A DNA stretch of 64,000 nt, taken from the NCBI GenBank assembly GCA_018648265.1, contig JABGRN010000015.1:1-64000 (forward strand), in the 5' to 3' direction. The position numbers and the translations under genes were made by a program. Shown here one piece after another: positions 56,709 through 64,000 of this stretch. The notes under the pieces were generated by a model. It was not told the DNA's origin. It saw only the letters and a program-made list of their open reading frames with translations, and ran no database searches. This stretch comes from Prolixibacteraceae bacterium. Its GTDB lineage: Bacteria > Bacteroidota > Bacteroidia > Bacteroidales > Prolixibacteraceae. The stretch's first letter is position 1. Each line of letters begins with the position of its first letter.

Positions 56709-56770
56709 TTCGACTTCTTATTAGTGATGTAACAGATGCTTGATGTAAAGTCAGACTGAGCGAAGTCGAA
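56709..56770. repeat. Short dispersed inverted repeat
   Basis: Nine-base arms TTCGACTTC (56709-56717) and GAAGTCGAA (56762-56770) in the gap after the jelly-roll gene. The right arm is part of GACTGAGCGAAGTCGAAG, a motif I associate with scattered intergenic repeats in Bacteroidota. Confidence 0.5.
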
Positions 56771-56793
56771 GTCAAAAAAATAATACCCTGTTA

Positions 56794-57264
56794 ATGGACA
56801 TTGCTTCAATTAGTATTATTAAAAAAGAACTCAAAAATCTCCCGCCCGAAAAGTTAAACGAGGTTTTAATCAGGCTGACCAAATACAAAAAGGAGAACAA
56901 AGAGTTACTTAGTTACTTACTTTTTGAAGCAAATGACGAACAAGCTTTTATAAATTTGGTAAAAGAAGAAATCGATGAGCAGTTTTTAAACCTCAACCGA
57001 AACAGCCTTTATTTAGCTAAAAAAACACTTCGAAAAGTACTGCGGACCACCAACAAATACATCCGTTTTTCGGGAATAAAACAAACCGAAATTGAATTGC
57101 TTATCTATTTCTGTAAAAAAATGAAATCTTCGCGATTAAACTACCGGCACAACCGTGTGGTTTTTAACATGTATATCAATCAGATAAAACGAATTAATAA
57201 AGTACTTTCAATGTTGCACGAAGATATTCAGTTTGATTATCGGGAAGAATTGGAAAATTTATAG
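56794..57264 (+). CDS. Conserved hypothetical helical protein (possibly DUF6155-like)
   Basis: A 156-residue, highly charged, alpha-helical cytoplasmic protein with no signal or membrane segment. The opening SIIKKELKNLPPEKLNEVLI and the middle RNSLYLAKKTLRKVLRTTNK resemble a small family of uncharacterised Bacteroidota proteins, which I tentatively recall as DUF6155. The many Lys/Arg residues could suit nucleic-acid binding, but no motif proves it. It is flanked by intergenic repeats on both sides and seems to stand alone. Confidence 0.65.
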   Translation: MDIASISIIKKELKNLPPEKLNEVLIRLTKYKKENKELLSYLLFEANDEQAFINLVKEEIDEQFLNLNRNSLYLAKKTLRKVLRTTNKYIRFSGIKQTEIELLIYFCKKMKSSRLNYRHNRVVFNMYINQIKRINKVLSMLHEDIQFDYREELENL

Positions 57265-57677
57265 TCAGACACAAAATATCTTTTATAAATTAATGAAAGT
57301 GGGGCTTTATAGGAATAGAAAAAAAATTAATAAAAAATTATTAAATGCGGGCATGTCAAAATTCCGTAATTCGGGCTAATTGAATACATTGAAAAAACGC
57401 AAAGGTTAATTTTGACTTGATTTTTCTTTGCTTCGTTTCTTTTCATCAAGGAAAAGAAATGAAGTGGGGTTTGGGGCTAAGCCCCATCCAGTCAGTGGGT
57501 AAATAAGTTAATGAAGATGTTTATAATTTCAAGTAACTTCCTTGCATCAAACTTCCGTTAACTTAATCATCAAATTAATCCTCCGGCTTCCTTCGTCAGC
57601 CACCTCCTTTGGAAAGGAGGATTTGCAATAATTCTTTTTTTCTGACTAATTGGTAACTGATTAATTTATTGAATTTA
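57265..57677. other. Intergenic repeat region, 413 bp
   Basis: No gene seen. It contains one copy of a roughly 140-bp repeat (57346-57486), whose inverted partner lies at 61372, and a perfect hairpin CCTCCTTT/AAAGGAGG (57603-57620). The hairpin is not followed by a T-run in the direction of the M14 gene, so it is unlikely to be that gene's terminator. Confidence 0.6.
57346..57486 (+). repeat. Long dispersed repeat, copy 1 (inverted relative to 61372)
   Basis: Shares several long matching blocks with the reverse complement of 61372-61511: GTCAAAATTCCGTAA, AAGGTTAATTTTGAC, TTTTTCTTTGCTTCGTTTC, AAAAGAAATG and TGGGGTTTGGGGC. The blocks are in the same order and spacing. The pair encloses the M14 peptidase gene, the palindromic element and the ettA remnant. 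Confidence 0.8.
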
Positions 57678-60254
57678 TTACTTAATGATTGTATTAAAAA
57701 GCAACTTAAATGTTCCGTCCATTTGATTGCGGTGTTGAACTCGAAAACCAAATAGTACAACTTCTCCTTCACCATATTTTACAGTTAACATAGCCGATTT
57801 TTTGGCGATGTTTTTTTCGCCCATCAACCAACCACTTTTAAGGAGGTCTTTTTCTTTGTACCGAACAACCGTTTTATAATCATCATTAAATCTCCCGGGA
57901 ACCACTTCAAAAACAGGGCTCGACCTGAACAAAACCAATCCATCATCGGGCATTCCGTAAGCCAGCGGGTGGTTGTTATCAAATTCAGCTTTTATTGTTG
58001 AACCGGGACAATAAAATTCTGTTGAAGTTAATCCATCAGTTACGTTTTTTATCTTTAAATCGAACGCCTCTTTTGCAAATTCGTACGACTCTCCAAATGC
58101 AACCAAAGTCCCTCCATTTTTCACAAATTCTTTTAGTGCTTCAGTTCCATCTTTTCCAATTCCGCTTCTGTATTTTTCAGGATAGTCTTCAGGATTTGCA
58201 CGGCTATTTTCGCTAAAATCTCCTGTAATTGCTTCTTTCGAATCGCTTGGTAAAACAATTACGTCGTACTTTTTATTAAGGTTTCCAGCTTTAATTTCTT
58301 CGCTCATCAACTTTTCAAAATCAAATTCGAAATTCTCAAAACACAATTTTGTCCAGCCTTCATCCATATTTCCACCATAATAACGCTGAAACAGTCCAAC
58401 TTTTGCAGGTTTTACTTCATGAGAATTTTTGGAATCAAATTCTTTTAATGGCTTAAAACTAACACCGCTTTTCAAAGCAATTTCATTCAGTTTATTTTCA
58501 CTTCCCTTTTCGATTATAAAATCACCAAAATTTAAAAATTCCGTTTTTTCTTCTATTCTTTTAACTGAAATACCTTCTCCCAAAAGATTATTAACCGCAA
58601 GAAAAGTTGCATTTTGTTTTCCATCTAAATAATAACCGGCATCACCTTTTTCTACTTCCGGCACAATTTTATCTTGTCCTTTTAGAATTTCAAAATTACC
58701 TTCAATTATAGAACTTAAAGCATCCACATCAACTCCCATAAATTCATTCATTGTGTGTGTAGCTAAATCGTACGGCCGTATTGGCACACCATTTTCAGTT
58801 CGAGTCCATGCATTGTCGGCGTAATGCGTTTCGGTAAGTAAATTCATAATTAAACCCATTTTGGGTTGTGCCAATGTAATAACATACGAATCTTTTGGAT
58901 ACATCATCCCATCAACAACAAAATCAGATTTTGCTTTTTGAATCTCAATTCCCGACTGCAAAAGAATATTTATCATTTTAACTGAAGTCAAATAATCGTG
59001 CTGCTTTTTCGAAATAACAATGGTTTTGATTTTACCATTTTCGCCACGTTCAGTTTGATTATTTGCTTTTTGATATGCATTTTTTAAAACGTTCGCTTTA
59101 TTTTTTGCAGCCAAATCGAGCAAGGACATAGCCGACGATTTCTTTTGTTCAACAATATCACGCAATCTCCACCAACCACCTGGCCATGGATTCGGAAAAG
59201 TTGATTGAGCTTCATAATCGGGAAACGCCCTTGTATTTGCTTTTAATTGTTCGGGATGAATATAAATCGGACTTGCATAATTTACATTTGCCGACTCGGT
59301 TAACATGCCTGCGATATTATGAAACGGAGTAATCCAGTGCCAGCCAAAATGTCCCCAGCCAGAAAACTGAGCCGCGTTTAAAACTCCTTGAAAACCTTCT
59401 TCTTCTAATTTATAAGCGATGTGCGCGCCATACCAACTAATTTCGCGCCAAACCAGTGGGTCGGCGTACGGACGAATTGGGTCGCAATAAGGCGGGACAA
59501 AAAAGCGAGCGCCGTACGATCCCATGTGATGATGATCGATATAAGCTTGAGGTAACCAATCAATGTACATTGCTTTTGCCATTAATTTCGATTCTGGCAA
59601 ATTCAAATAATCACCGTCACGGTTATTATCGTGTCCACAATATTGATGATACAAATACGGCATACTTACTCCTTCGAACTCGGTCCCGACAGTTTCATTG
59701 TACCAGTCGGTAATCATAATTTGCCCGTCGGGATTAAAACTCGGAACCATAAAATAAAGTACGTTGTCAAGAATTCGTTGTGTTTCTTCATCTGTTTTTG
59801 TGAGTAAATCGTGCGCCAATTCGAGACTCATTTGTGTGCCACCCACTTCGCTGGCATGTAAACTCATCGACTGAAAAATAACAGCCTTCCCATTTTTAAT
59901 GTGTTGTTTTATTAATTCTTCCGACATTCCACGAGGATCACTAATTTCTTTATTAATTTTTTGAAGTTCACTTAAATTGGTCAGATTTCCGGGTGAAGTA
60001 ATTAATGTCAACAAAAAAGGATGGCCTTCAGACGACTCACCCAAATTCCAGACTTTAATTTTATCACTTTGTTGTTCAAGCAAATAGTAGTAATCTACAA
60101 TTTTATCCCAGCGTGCCAGTTTATAATCGGCACCCATTTCGAAACCAAAATACTCTTCGGGTGAAGTAATTTTATTTTGAGCATTTAAGGAAGTGTTAAT
60201 AGCAAAAGTTGAAATAATTGAAAACAAAATGAATTTCTTTACAATGGTTTGCAT
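57678..60254 (-). CDS. Secreted M14-family zinc carboxypeptidase
   Basis: A large exported metallopeptidase (858 residues) with signal peptide to about 25 (TSLNAQ). The M14 catalytic domain occupies about 30-360. Zinc ligands are H133 and E136 in MSLHASEVGG and a His in IDHHHMGS (241-243). Conserved features include GESSEGHPF, PSFNPDGQIM, CGHDNNRDGDYLNLP and the catalytic Glu candidate E320 in GMLTESANV. The C-terminal half (about 400-858) has a glutamine-amidotransferase-like region with VKNGGTLVAFGES. It stands alone on the minus strand among repeats. Expected action: cleavage of C-terminal residues of peptides or peptidoglycan-like substrates outside the cytoplasm; the exact substrate is not predictable. 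Confidence 0.9.
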   Translation of the reverse strand: MQTIVKKFILFSIISTFAINTSLNAQNKITSPEEYFGFEMGADYKLARWDKIVDYYYLLEQQSDKIKVWNLGESSEGHPFLLTLITSPGNLTNLSELQKINKEISDPRGMSEELIKQHIKNGKAVIFQSMSLHASEVGGTQMSLELAHDLLTKTDEETQRILDNVLYFMVPSFNPDGQIMITDWYNETVGTEFEGVSMPYLYHQYCGHDNNRDGDYLNLPESKLMAKAMYIDWLPQAYIDHHHMGSYGARFFVPPYCDPIRPYADPLVWREISWYGAHIAYKLEEEGFQGVLNAAQFSGWGHFGWHWITPFHNIAGMLTESANVNYASPIYIHPEQLKANTRAFPDYEAQSTFPNPWPGGWWRLRDIVEQKKSSAMSLLDLAAKNKANVLKNAYQKANNQTERGENGKIKTIVISKKQHDYLTSVKMINILLQSGIEIQKAKSDFVVDGMMYPKDSYVITLAQPKMGLIMNLLTETHYADNAWTRTENGVPIRPYDLATHTMNEFMGVDVDALSSIIEGNFEILKGQDKIVPEVEKGDAGYYLDGKQNATFLAVNNLLGEGISVKRIEEKTEFLNFGDFIIEKGSENKLNEIALKSGVSFKPLKEFDSKNSHEVKPAKVGLFQRYYGGNMDEGWTKLCFENFEFDFEKLMSEEIKAGNLNKKYDVIVLPSDSKEAITGDFSENSRANPEDYPEKYRSGIGKDGTEALKEFVKNGGTLVAFGESYEFAKEAFDLKIKNVTDGLTSTEFYCPGSTIKAEFDNNHPLAYGMPDDGLVLFRSSPVFEVVPGRFNDDYKTVVRYKEKDLLKSGWLMGEKNIAKKSAMLTVKYGEGEVVLFGFRVQHRNQMDGTFKLLFNTIIK

Positions 60255-60380
60255 AAAGCAGGTTTTTTAGGTGAATTTTGATGTTGCTGTAAATTTAGAA
60301 ATATGATTTGGAAATTGTTTAGTTTTCTTTCAAATTGATGTAAAATAATTCCTCAACACCACTGCCGCACTATTGCACGG

Positions 60381-60728
60381 GGATTTAGAGGGTGAGAGTA
60401 AGTATGATTTAGAATATTGGTGTTAGCCTGAACTATTTATGAATTTATCTATTCCGAAATCAAACTGCTTTGAATAAAGAGAATGCTCGATTCTCGCTTC
60501 TCAAAATAGCTAAGGCTATTTCTGCGAGGCTCAACTCTGTGCTTCCCTTTATTCTGTGCATTTTGAATTCTCATAACGAAATACTCATGAATAATTCAGG
60601 TAAAAAAAGAATAGGAGTCTGACCCCTCCTAACCTCCCCAAGGGGGGAGGAATAAGAAACTAATTGTAAAATGAAAGGACTCTTCAGTCCCCCCTTTGGG
60701 AGATTTAGAGGGTCAGAGTAAGTATGAT
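60381..60728 (+). repeat. 28-bp direct repeats around the palindromic element
   Basis: 60381-60408 and 60701-60728 share GATTTAGAGGGT and AGAGTAAGTATGAT with one G/C difference between those blocks and one at the first base, 320 bp apart. They may be remains of a tandem duplication, or two insertions of the same short dispersed repeat. Confidence 0.6.
60427..60600. mobile_element. 174-bp palindromic MITE-like element
   Basis: The segment folds end to end. The termini CCTGAACTATTTATGA and the reverse complement of TCATGAATAATTCAGG match at 14 of 16 positions. Matching blocks continue inward (TGAATAAAGAGAA with AGAATAAAGGGAA) to a centre AATAGC-TAAG-GCTATT at 60505-60520. No ORF is inside. This long imperfect hairpin fits a miniature inverted-repeat element or a large REP-type structure. 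No target-site duplication is obvious. Confidence 0.6.
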
Positions 60729-60837
60729 GTTTATAATTTTAGAGATTCAAACGAACAATAAAAATGGTATCCTTTTTTTCCGTCATATCTAATAATCTAT
60801 TGTATTGTTGATAACAATTAAAATCTAAAAAAATTGC

Positions 60838-61282
60838 GACGATAAAAAGATTTTTTTTATGCACAAAGTGAGTAAAACTTACCCACCCAATAAAACTTTA
60901 ATTTTAGGATATCTCACTTTCATTTTTTCTTAGGGCGAAAATTGGAATTATTGGTTTAAATGGTTCTGGGAAATTAACTCCATTGCGAATTATTGCAGGT
61001 CAAGAGAAATCGTTTAACGGCGAATTGGTTTTTGGGGCAGGTTATTCGGTAGGTTTGTTAAATCAAGAACCTCAATTAGATGAATCGAAAACGGTTAAAG
61101 AAATTGTACACTCGCACGACCGTTGGTTTCTCGACCGAATCGCAACACATATTTTAGTTTTCGAAGGAAACTCGGAAGTAACTTTTTTTGAAGGTTCATT
61201 TTCGGAATACGAAGAAAATCGTAAAAAACGAATGGGGAATGAAGCTCCAAAACGGGTGAAATATAAAAAGTTGATGAGTTGA
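60838..61282 (+). pseudogene. Remnant of ettA (ABC-F translational throttle ATPase)
   Basis: A broken copy of the roughly 560-residue ABC-F protein EttA. The N-terminal part reads FFMHKVSKTYPPNKT, then frameshifts to AKIGIIGLNGSGKLTPLRII (Walker A, with Ser changed to Leu), IAGQEKSFNGEL and LLNQEPQLDESKTVKEIV. It jumps straight to the extreme C-terminal part SHDRWFLDRIATHILVFEG and FFEGSFSEYEENRKKR. About 400 internal codons, including the linker and most of both ATPase domains, are gone. A functional ettA is presumably elsewhere in the genome. The 3' part alone is open as a 99-codon frame (60983-61282), which is not a real gene. Confidence 0.85.
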
Positions 61283-61683
61283 AAAACATACTATTTAACG
61301 TGAGTTCGATGTAAGAATGTTTATCTAAGTTTATTATATAAAAATTTAACTATCTGGTTATCTGACTGAATGGGGCTTTGCCCCAAACCCCACTGCATTT
61401 CTTTTCTTAGATGAAAAGAAACGAAGCAAAGAAAAATCATGTCAAAATTAACCTTGGTGTTTTTTTATAGCAGCTAATTCGCCCGATTTACGGAATTTTG
61501 ACGCGCCCGCATAAACTAACTTGTTAATATTCTTATCGTTATTCGTTTCTTTTAGGTCGAATTCATGTTATTTAAATTGATCTTCACTCCTGCGCAAACG
61601 TAAATCTCTGCTCATTTCAGTAAAAGATTCCGGTTTTGTCGGAATGATGTAGAACATTACAAATAAAAGGATTAGAATAATTT
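61283..61683. other. Intergenic region, about 400 bp
   Basis: No gene seen. It holds the second copy of the long repeat (61372-61511) and otherwise AT-rich sequence without clear structure. Confidence 0.55.
61372..61511 (-). repeat. Long dispersed repeat, copy 2 (inverted relative to 57346)
   Basis: Reverse complement of the repeat at 57346-57486, with blocks GCCCCAAACCCCA, AAAGAAACGAAGCAAAGAAAAA, TCAAAATTAACCTTGG and TACGGAATTTTGAC in mirrored order. (The second block is quoted here as AAAGAAACGAAGCAAAG plus A-rich flank.) A 3.9-kb segment lies between the two copies, so homologous recombination between them would invert it. Confidence 0.8.
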
Positions 61684-62217
61684 TTAAAACGAAAACTCAG
61701 AATTTTCATCTTCAAAAAGGGTAATTCCTTCGCACAAAAAAGTGCCATTGCTTTTGCATTTTCCAGCTTTTACACCCTGAATTTTACCCTGGCTGATTTT
61801 CAAAATAATTCCCGACATCAATAGTTTCAGATTCACTTCAAAATCAATTTTTCCAATATAAACATCTCCAATACGGATTTCAATTTTTGGGTGGTGTTCA
61901 GAAACAACGGTGTGTTCTAATAAAGGAATTAGAAATGTTTCTTCCGAATTATATTTTTCTTCATCAAGATATTGTTTTACTTCGCTATATTTCTGCCAGG
62001 TATTTTCAAGAATATCTTTCAGTTTGGTTTTAAGCAAATTGGAACCGGTTTCAATAATCTCGCGATAAATATTTTCCCATTTCAACCCTGGTTCCTTTTT
62101 ATTGATTTGTGCTTTTAGCTCAGTTACTTTTCCTTTCAATTCTATTTTAGAAAGTTTTTCATCGTGCCAATCCTGTTCCCTGAAAAAGTGGCTAAGTGTT
62201 ATTTCTTCGTAATTCAT
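61684..62217 (-). CDS. Hypothetical protein (177 aa) beside a PASTA protein
   Basis: No recognised family. The N-terminal half is charged and helical (SKIELKGKVTELKAQINKKE, ETGSNLLKTKLKDILENTW). The C-terminal half is beta-rich and ends with a two-cysteine segment KCKSNGTFLCEG. There is no signal peptide or membrane helix. It is on the same strand as the PASTA protein, 96 bp downstream of it, so co-transcription is likely. Function unknown. Confidence 0.65.
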   Translation of the reverse strand: MNYEEITLSHFFREQDWHDEKLSKIELKGKVTELKAQINKKEPGLKWENIYREIIETGSNLLKTKLKDILENTWQKYSEVKQYLDEEKYNSEETFLIPLLEHTVVSEHHPKIEIRIGDVYIGKIDFEVNLKLLMSGIILKISQGKIQGVKAGKCKSNGTFLCEGITLFEDENSEFSF

Positions 62218-62313
62218 CTATTTATAATTTTTTATTTTTTAAGGTAACAGATGGAACACCCATGACTTATTATCAAGCTTCAATGTGTGATTTTTTCTCA
62301 TGGTCGTTTCATT

Positions 62314-63882
62314 TTAGTTGGTTTTTAAAGTTTGTATTCCTTTATCAGGTATTGATTTCAGGTGAATCTTATTTAGAATAACATTCTTTTCTTCGTATGA
62401 AATAGTTTGTTTACCAACATCCCAAACCGGTTTTAAATTAACCGAAACATCTTTTTTCCCAATTGGCTTTTTACCGCGGCCCGTGTTAATCTTTCGGCCA
62501 ATAAAACCTCCCATTAAACCAGCAGCTAAAATACCTCCTCCCCAGTAAAACCATGGGGGCGGAATATTATTATTGTCGCGCTGTGTAATAATTGTTACTT
62601 TCGAACCTGTTGGCACCATCGTTCCCGGTTCAGGAAACTGATCGATAACATTATCAACCGGAATATCATCTTGATTTCCGTTTTTTACAGAATAATTCAA
62701 ACCGCTTTCCTTAATAACCAAAATCGCTTCAATTCGGGGCAAATTAACCACGTTGGGAACCTGCACTTCATTATTCACATTGATAGAATATACAATATCT
62801 ACTGCCTCTCCCCTTTGTACTTCTGTACCAGCACCAGGCAACTGTCTGATTATTATTCCTTCCGGTTCTTCTGAAATCTGCTCGCTGATGTTCCCAACAA
62901 AAAGGTCAGATTCACGCAAAATTTCGGCGGCCTCGCGAAGAGATCTTCCAATTAATCGAGGCACTTGAATTGGAGGACTTTCTTCCGGCTGCCCACCTGA
63001 AATTTCCAAAAAAATTTCGGTTCCGGGATCTACCTCCATTTCCGGTTCCGGAAATTGTGCAATCACAATATTCGGCGGCGCATCAGAATTTACGATGCGC
63101 GGTTCGACAGGCGATAAACGGTCGTTTGGCATCCTTCCAATTGCACGATCAATGGTCAATCCGATATAATTTGGTACGATAACATTTTCTGTTTCTTGCG
63201 GAATTGAAGTTGCAGTATTGATCTGACGTTCAACACCAAAGGCAATAATAACCTGAGTTCCGGTATTAACTTCTGTTTCTGCGATTGGATATTGGCGAAC
63301 TATAAATCCAGCATTTTGGTCATCAACAACCGAAACTGTATCGCCAAGTCGTAAATTATTTTCAGCAAGAATCTCAGCAATCCTGAAGTCATCAAATCTT
63401 TCTCCCACTAATTGTGGTACTAATACTTTTTGTCTTTCTATAATTTCCGGGGGTATTTCGATAACCGGTCTTTGCGGATAACGAACCGGCTGAATTCGGT
63501 TTGGAGTTTCAACGGCATAAGTTATATGAATTGGAAATCGACCAGAATTATTTTCAACTCTGCTTATCGATTGACGAACAATAAATCCTATTCGTTCATT
63601 ATCATCAATTTGAGTCACTTCACCAAGTATATATTCTGTTCCCTGAAGGTGCTTTGCAATTGTATCCAAATGATATAATATCCCAACTAAATTTGGAAAC
63701 TGTTGTGGCTGTGCCAAAGTTAAATCGCTTGCATTAACATTTAGAGCCCTATTGTTTGGCCTTGTTTGTAAATCGTTTATTCTTTGTTGTGGAATAACGG
63801 TTGAACAAAACAAAAATAAACTGAGAACAATTAAAATTAGTTTTAGGGTGAAATTCTGAAAGTTTGATTCATGGTTTTTCAT
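62314..63882 (-). CDS. Five-PASTA-repeat membrane protein without kinase domain
   Basis: A 522-residue protein with an N-terminal signal/anchor (about 12-32) and five PASTA-like repeats of about 65-70 residues. Repeat starts are recognisable at QFPNLVG, VPQLVGERFDDF, VPNYIGLTIDRAI, VPRLIGRSLREAAEIL and VPNVVNLPRIEAIL, each closing with QxPxxxTxVxxGTxV. A second hydrophobic segment (about 445-465, GGGILAAGLMGGFIG) follows, then a ~55-residue basic tail. PASTA domains usually sit on Ser/Thr kinases or penicillin-binding proteins and bind muropeptides or act as spacers; here no kinase or transpeptidase is attached. The gene may form a unit with its neighbours. Confidence 0.85.
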   Translation of the reverse strand: MKNHESNFQNFTLKLILIVLSLFLFCSTVIPQQRINDLQTRPNNRALNVNASDLTLAQPQQFPNLVGILYHLDTIAKHLQGTEYILGEVTQIDDNERIGFIVRQSISRVENNSGRFPIHITYAVETPNRIQPVRYPQRPVIEIPPEIIERQKVLVPQLVGERFDDFRIAEILAENNLRLGDTVSVVDDQNAGFIVRQYPIAETEVNTGTQVIIAFGVERQINTATSIPQETENVIVPNYIGLTIDRAIGRMPNDRLSPVEPRIVNSDAPPNIVIAQFPEPEMEVDPGTEIFLEISGGQPEESPPIQVPRLIGRSLREAAEILRESDLFVGNISEQISEEPEGIIIRQLPGAGTEVQRGEAVDIVYSINVNNEVQVPNVVNLPRIEAILVIKESGLNYSVKNGNQDDIPVDNVIDQFPEPGTMVPTGSKVTIITQRDNNNIPPPWFYWGGGILAAGLMGGFIGRKINTGRGKKPIGKKDVSVNLKPVWDVGKQTISYEEKNVILNKIHLKSIPDKGIQTLKTN

Positions 63883-63904
63883 TTTCCGTTAGGTTTAGAT
63901 TTTT

Positions 63905-64000
63905 CTATCTGCGCCCCATCATTTTCCCTTCTTTAACATACTCTTTTTGAATACCTTTCATTAAATCTTCGAATGCAATTGTTTTAGATTTTTTCTCAAG
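63905..64000 (-). CDS. C-terminal fragment of a gene running off the window
   Basis: Thirty-one codons and a TAG at 63905-63907 remain. The visible end reads FEDLMKGIQKEYVKEGKMM followed by GRR, an amphipathic basic helix. It resembles the C-terminal helix of some AAA+ ATPases (COG0464-like), but that is weak evidence. It ends 22 bp before the PASTA gene start, so the genes are probably in one operon. Confidence 0.5.
   Translation of the reverse strand, partial: LEKKSKTIAFEDLMKGIQKEYVKEGKMMGRR

Larger units (their letters stand above)
60255..60837. other. Intergenic repeat-rich region, about 580 bp
   Basis: No intact gene. It contains the 174-bp palindromic element (60427-60600), a 28-bp direct repeat at both sides of it, and G/C-rich palindromic runs such as CCTCCCC/GGGGGGAGG near 60635-60655. 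It borders the ettA remnant, so the region looks like a decayed, repeat-invaded stretch. Confidence 0.6.

Noticed and set aside
57603-57620. Hairpin as terminator of the M14 peptidase gene
   Set aside because: In the direction of that gene no T-run follows the stem; the motif looks like a dispersed palindrome.
60983-61282. A 99-codon ORF as an independent small ABC protein
   Set aside because: It is the fused ends of ettA with a mutated Walker A and no signature motif or Walker B, preceded by a frameshifted N-terminus, so it is a remnant.

Overview
This window looks like the chromosome of a polysaccharide-degrading Bacteroidota bacterium, probably Marinilabiliales/Prolixibacteraceae-like. 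The taxon is inferred from paired SusC/SusD genes, a hybrid two-component regulator, type IX secretion sorting domains, a long SecA, TAnnTTTG-type promoter elements, weak Shine-Dalgarno sequences and AT-rich DNA. No rRNA, tRNA, CRISPR array or transposase gene was recognised.

Region 1 (282-13485, + strand) is a polyanion-degrading cluster. It holds four secreted heparinase II/III-fold lyases, a PL8-type lyase, a BNR_4/PL24-PL25-like beta-propeller lyase and a GH88 unsaturated glucuronyl hydrolase. This is the set expected for a uronic-acid polysaccharide such as a glycosaminoglycan or ulvan: lyases make unsaturated oligosaccharides and GH88 removes the unsaturated uronate. Four gaps between these genes carry hairpin elements. 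Two of the elements share a three-hairpin layout whose stems differ by compensatory changes. Transporter genes and sulfatases for this cluster are not in the window.

Region 2 (13668-17856, - strand) is a housekeeping pair, secA then lgt.

Region 3 (18592-31086 + and 31133-50847 -) is a complete polysaccharide utilisation locus for a beta-linked plant or algal glycan, with (gluco)mannan or cellulose-like substrates most likely. The + arm encodes a lamin-tail-domain protein with a sorting domain, a GH5-CBM6 enzyme, a GH5_2-like enzyme, a CBM35-GH26-beta-helix enzyme broken by a frameshift, and a clan GH-A enzyme. The - arm is a seven-gene operon in the order fasciclin, susC, susD, fasciclin, fasciclin, susC, susD. 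Fasciclin-domain lipoproteins stand where surface glycan-binding proteins usually stand. A hybrid two-component sensor lies directly upstream and a TAnnTTTG box precedes the operon.

Region 4 (51145-57264) has poorly characterised envelope genes: a membrane protein, a FecR/DNRLRE protein whose 3' part is a GC-rich patch followed by a stop-riddled tail of tandem repeats, and small secreted proteins.

Region 5 (57265-61683) is repeat-rich. A roughly 140-bp repeat occurs twice in inverted orientation around an M14 carboxypeptidase gene, a 174-bp palindromic MITE-like element and a deleted ettA (ABC-F) remnant. Region 6 (61684-64000, - strand) has an unknown protein, a five-PASTA-repeat membrane protein and the C-terminus of a further gene running off the window.
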